Origin: Ichthyophthirius multifiliis
Taxonomy: Eukaryota > Ciliophora > Oligohymenophorea > Hymenostomatida
DNA: 37,440 bases
Assembly: GCF_000220395.1 (NCBI RefSeq)
Contig: NW_004085946.1
Span: forward strand, 1-37,440
Direction: 5' to 3'
The notes under the pieces are model-generated. The model was not told the origin of the DNA. It saw only the letters and a program-made list of their open reading frames with translations, and made no database searches. Both the position numbers and the translations under genes were made by a program. Numbering within the stretch: the stretch's first letter is position 1; each line of letters begins with the position of its first letter. This document shows positions 37,235-37,440 of the stretch, piece by piece.

Positions 37235-37440
37235 ATAAATTATTTATATAATTATTCTTTTTTATTTTTATGTTTATTTTTATGTTATTATCTAATATAT
37301 ATATATATAAAAAAAATCAATAATTTTTTATTTACTTATAAAAAATATATCTAAATTTTAAAAATATTTTATTTTAAAATATTTTTTATTATAAACGAAA
37401 AAGCAAAATTATATAAAATATATATATATATATATATATA
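37235..37440. other. Upstream region of the Lys/Glu-rich gene, AT tract at window end
   Basis: A/T runs with AT dinucleotides at 37295-37308 and 37417-37440. Nothing else visible before the window ends. Confidence 0.6.

Overview
Organism. This is macronuclear-type DNA of a ciliate, most likely an extremely AT-rich oligohymenophorean in the Tetrahymena/Ichthyophthirius range; I favour an Ichthyophthirius-like genome. The reasoning is internal to the window. Every recognisable gene reads only if TAA and TAG encode glutamine and TGA alone is stop. A+T is very high (well over 80% by eye), introns are short GT..AG types (about 40-340 nt), and genes are tightly packed on both strands. Under the standard code almost no real gene would be seen.

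Layout. I support 21 loci. Left third: the 3' end of a coiled-coil gene (+, cut by the window edge), then four minus-strand genes: a leucine-rich-repeat protein, GINS subunit PSF3, TFIIE-alpha and an unrecognised one-helix membrane protein. A short divergent promoter leads to a plus-strand aspartic protease, then UBC13 (E2, five exons) and an unrecognised plus gene. Middle: minus-strand MORN-repeat protein with an acylation-type N terminus, a von Willebrand A-like protein, a MORN1-like protein and a coiled-coil gene; then an Mpv17/PMP22 protein (+), a doubtful hydrophobic gene (-), a 302-residue membrane protein (-) and a six-exon K+ channel with cyclic-nucleotide-binding domain (-). Right third: ATE1 arginyltransferase (+), an alpha/beta hydrolase (-), a sperm-tail PG-rich (SHIPPO) protein (+), a Gln-rich protein (+) and a long Lys/Glu-rich protein (-).

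How the genes relate. This is an ordinary eukaryotic neighbourhood, not an operon or defence island: replication (PSF3), transcription (TFIIE), ubiquitin and N-degron pathways (UBC13, ATE1), membrane excitability (K+ channel) and axoneme/cortex proteins (MORN, STPGR). There is no functional clustering beyond several ciliary or cortical candidates. I saw no transposon, viral relic, rRNA, tRNA or CRISPR.

Limits. Exon joins were made by hand from reading frame and GT..AG consensus. A few genes need a one-base adjustment in a homopolymer run to stay open, which points to assembly indels. Starts of the MORN1-like, Gln-rich, membrane (5385-6379) and 11637-12498 genes are not settled.
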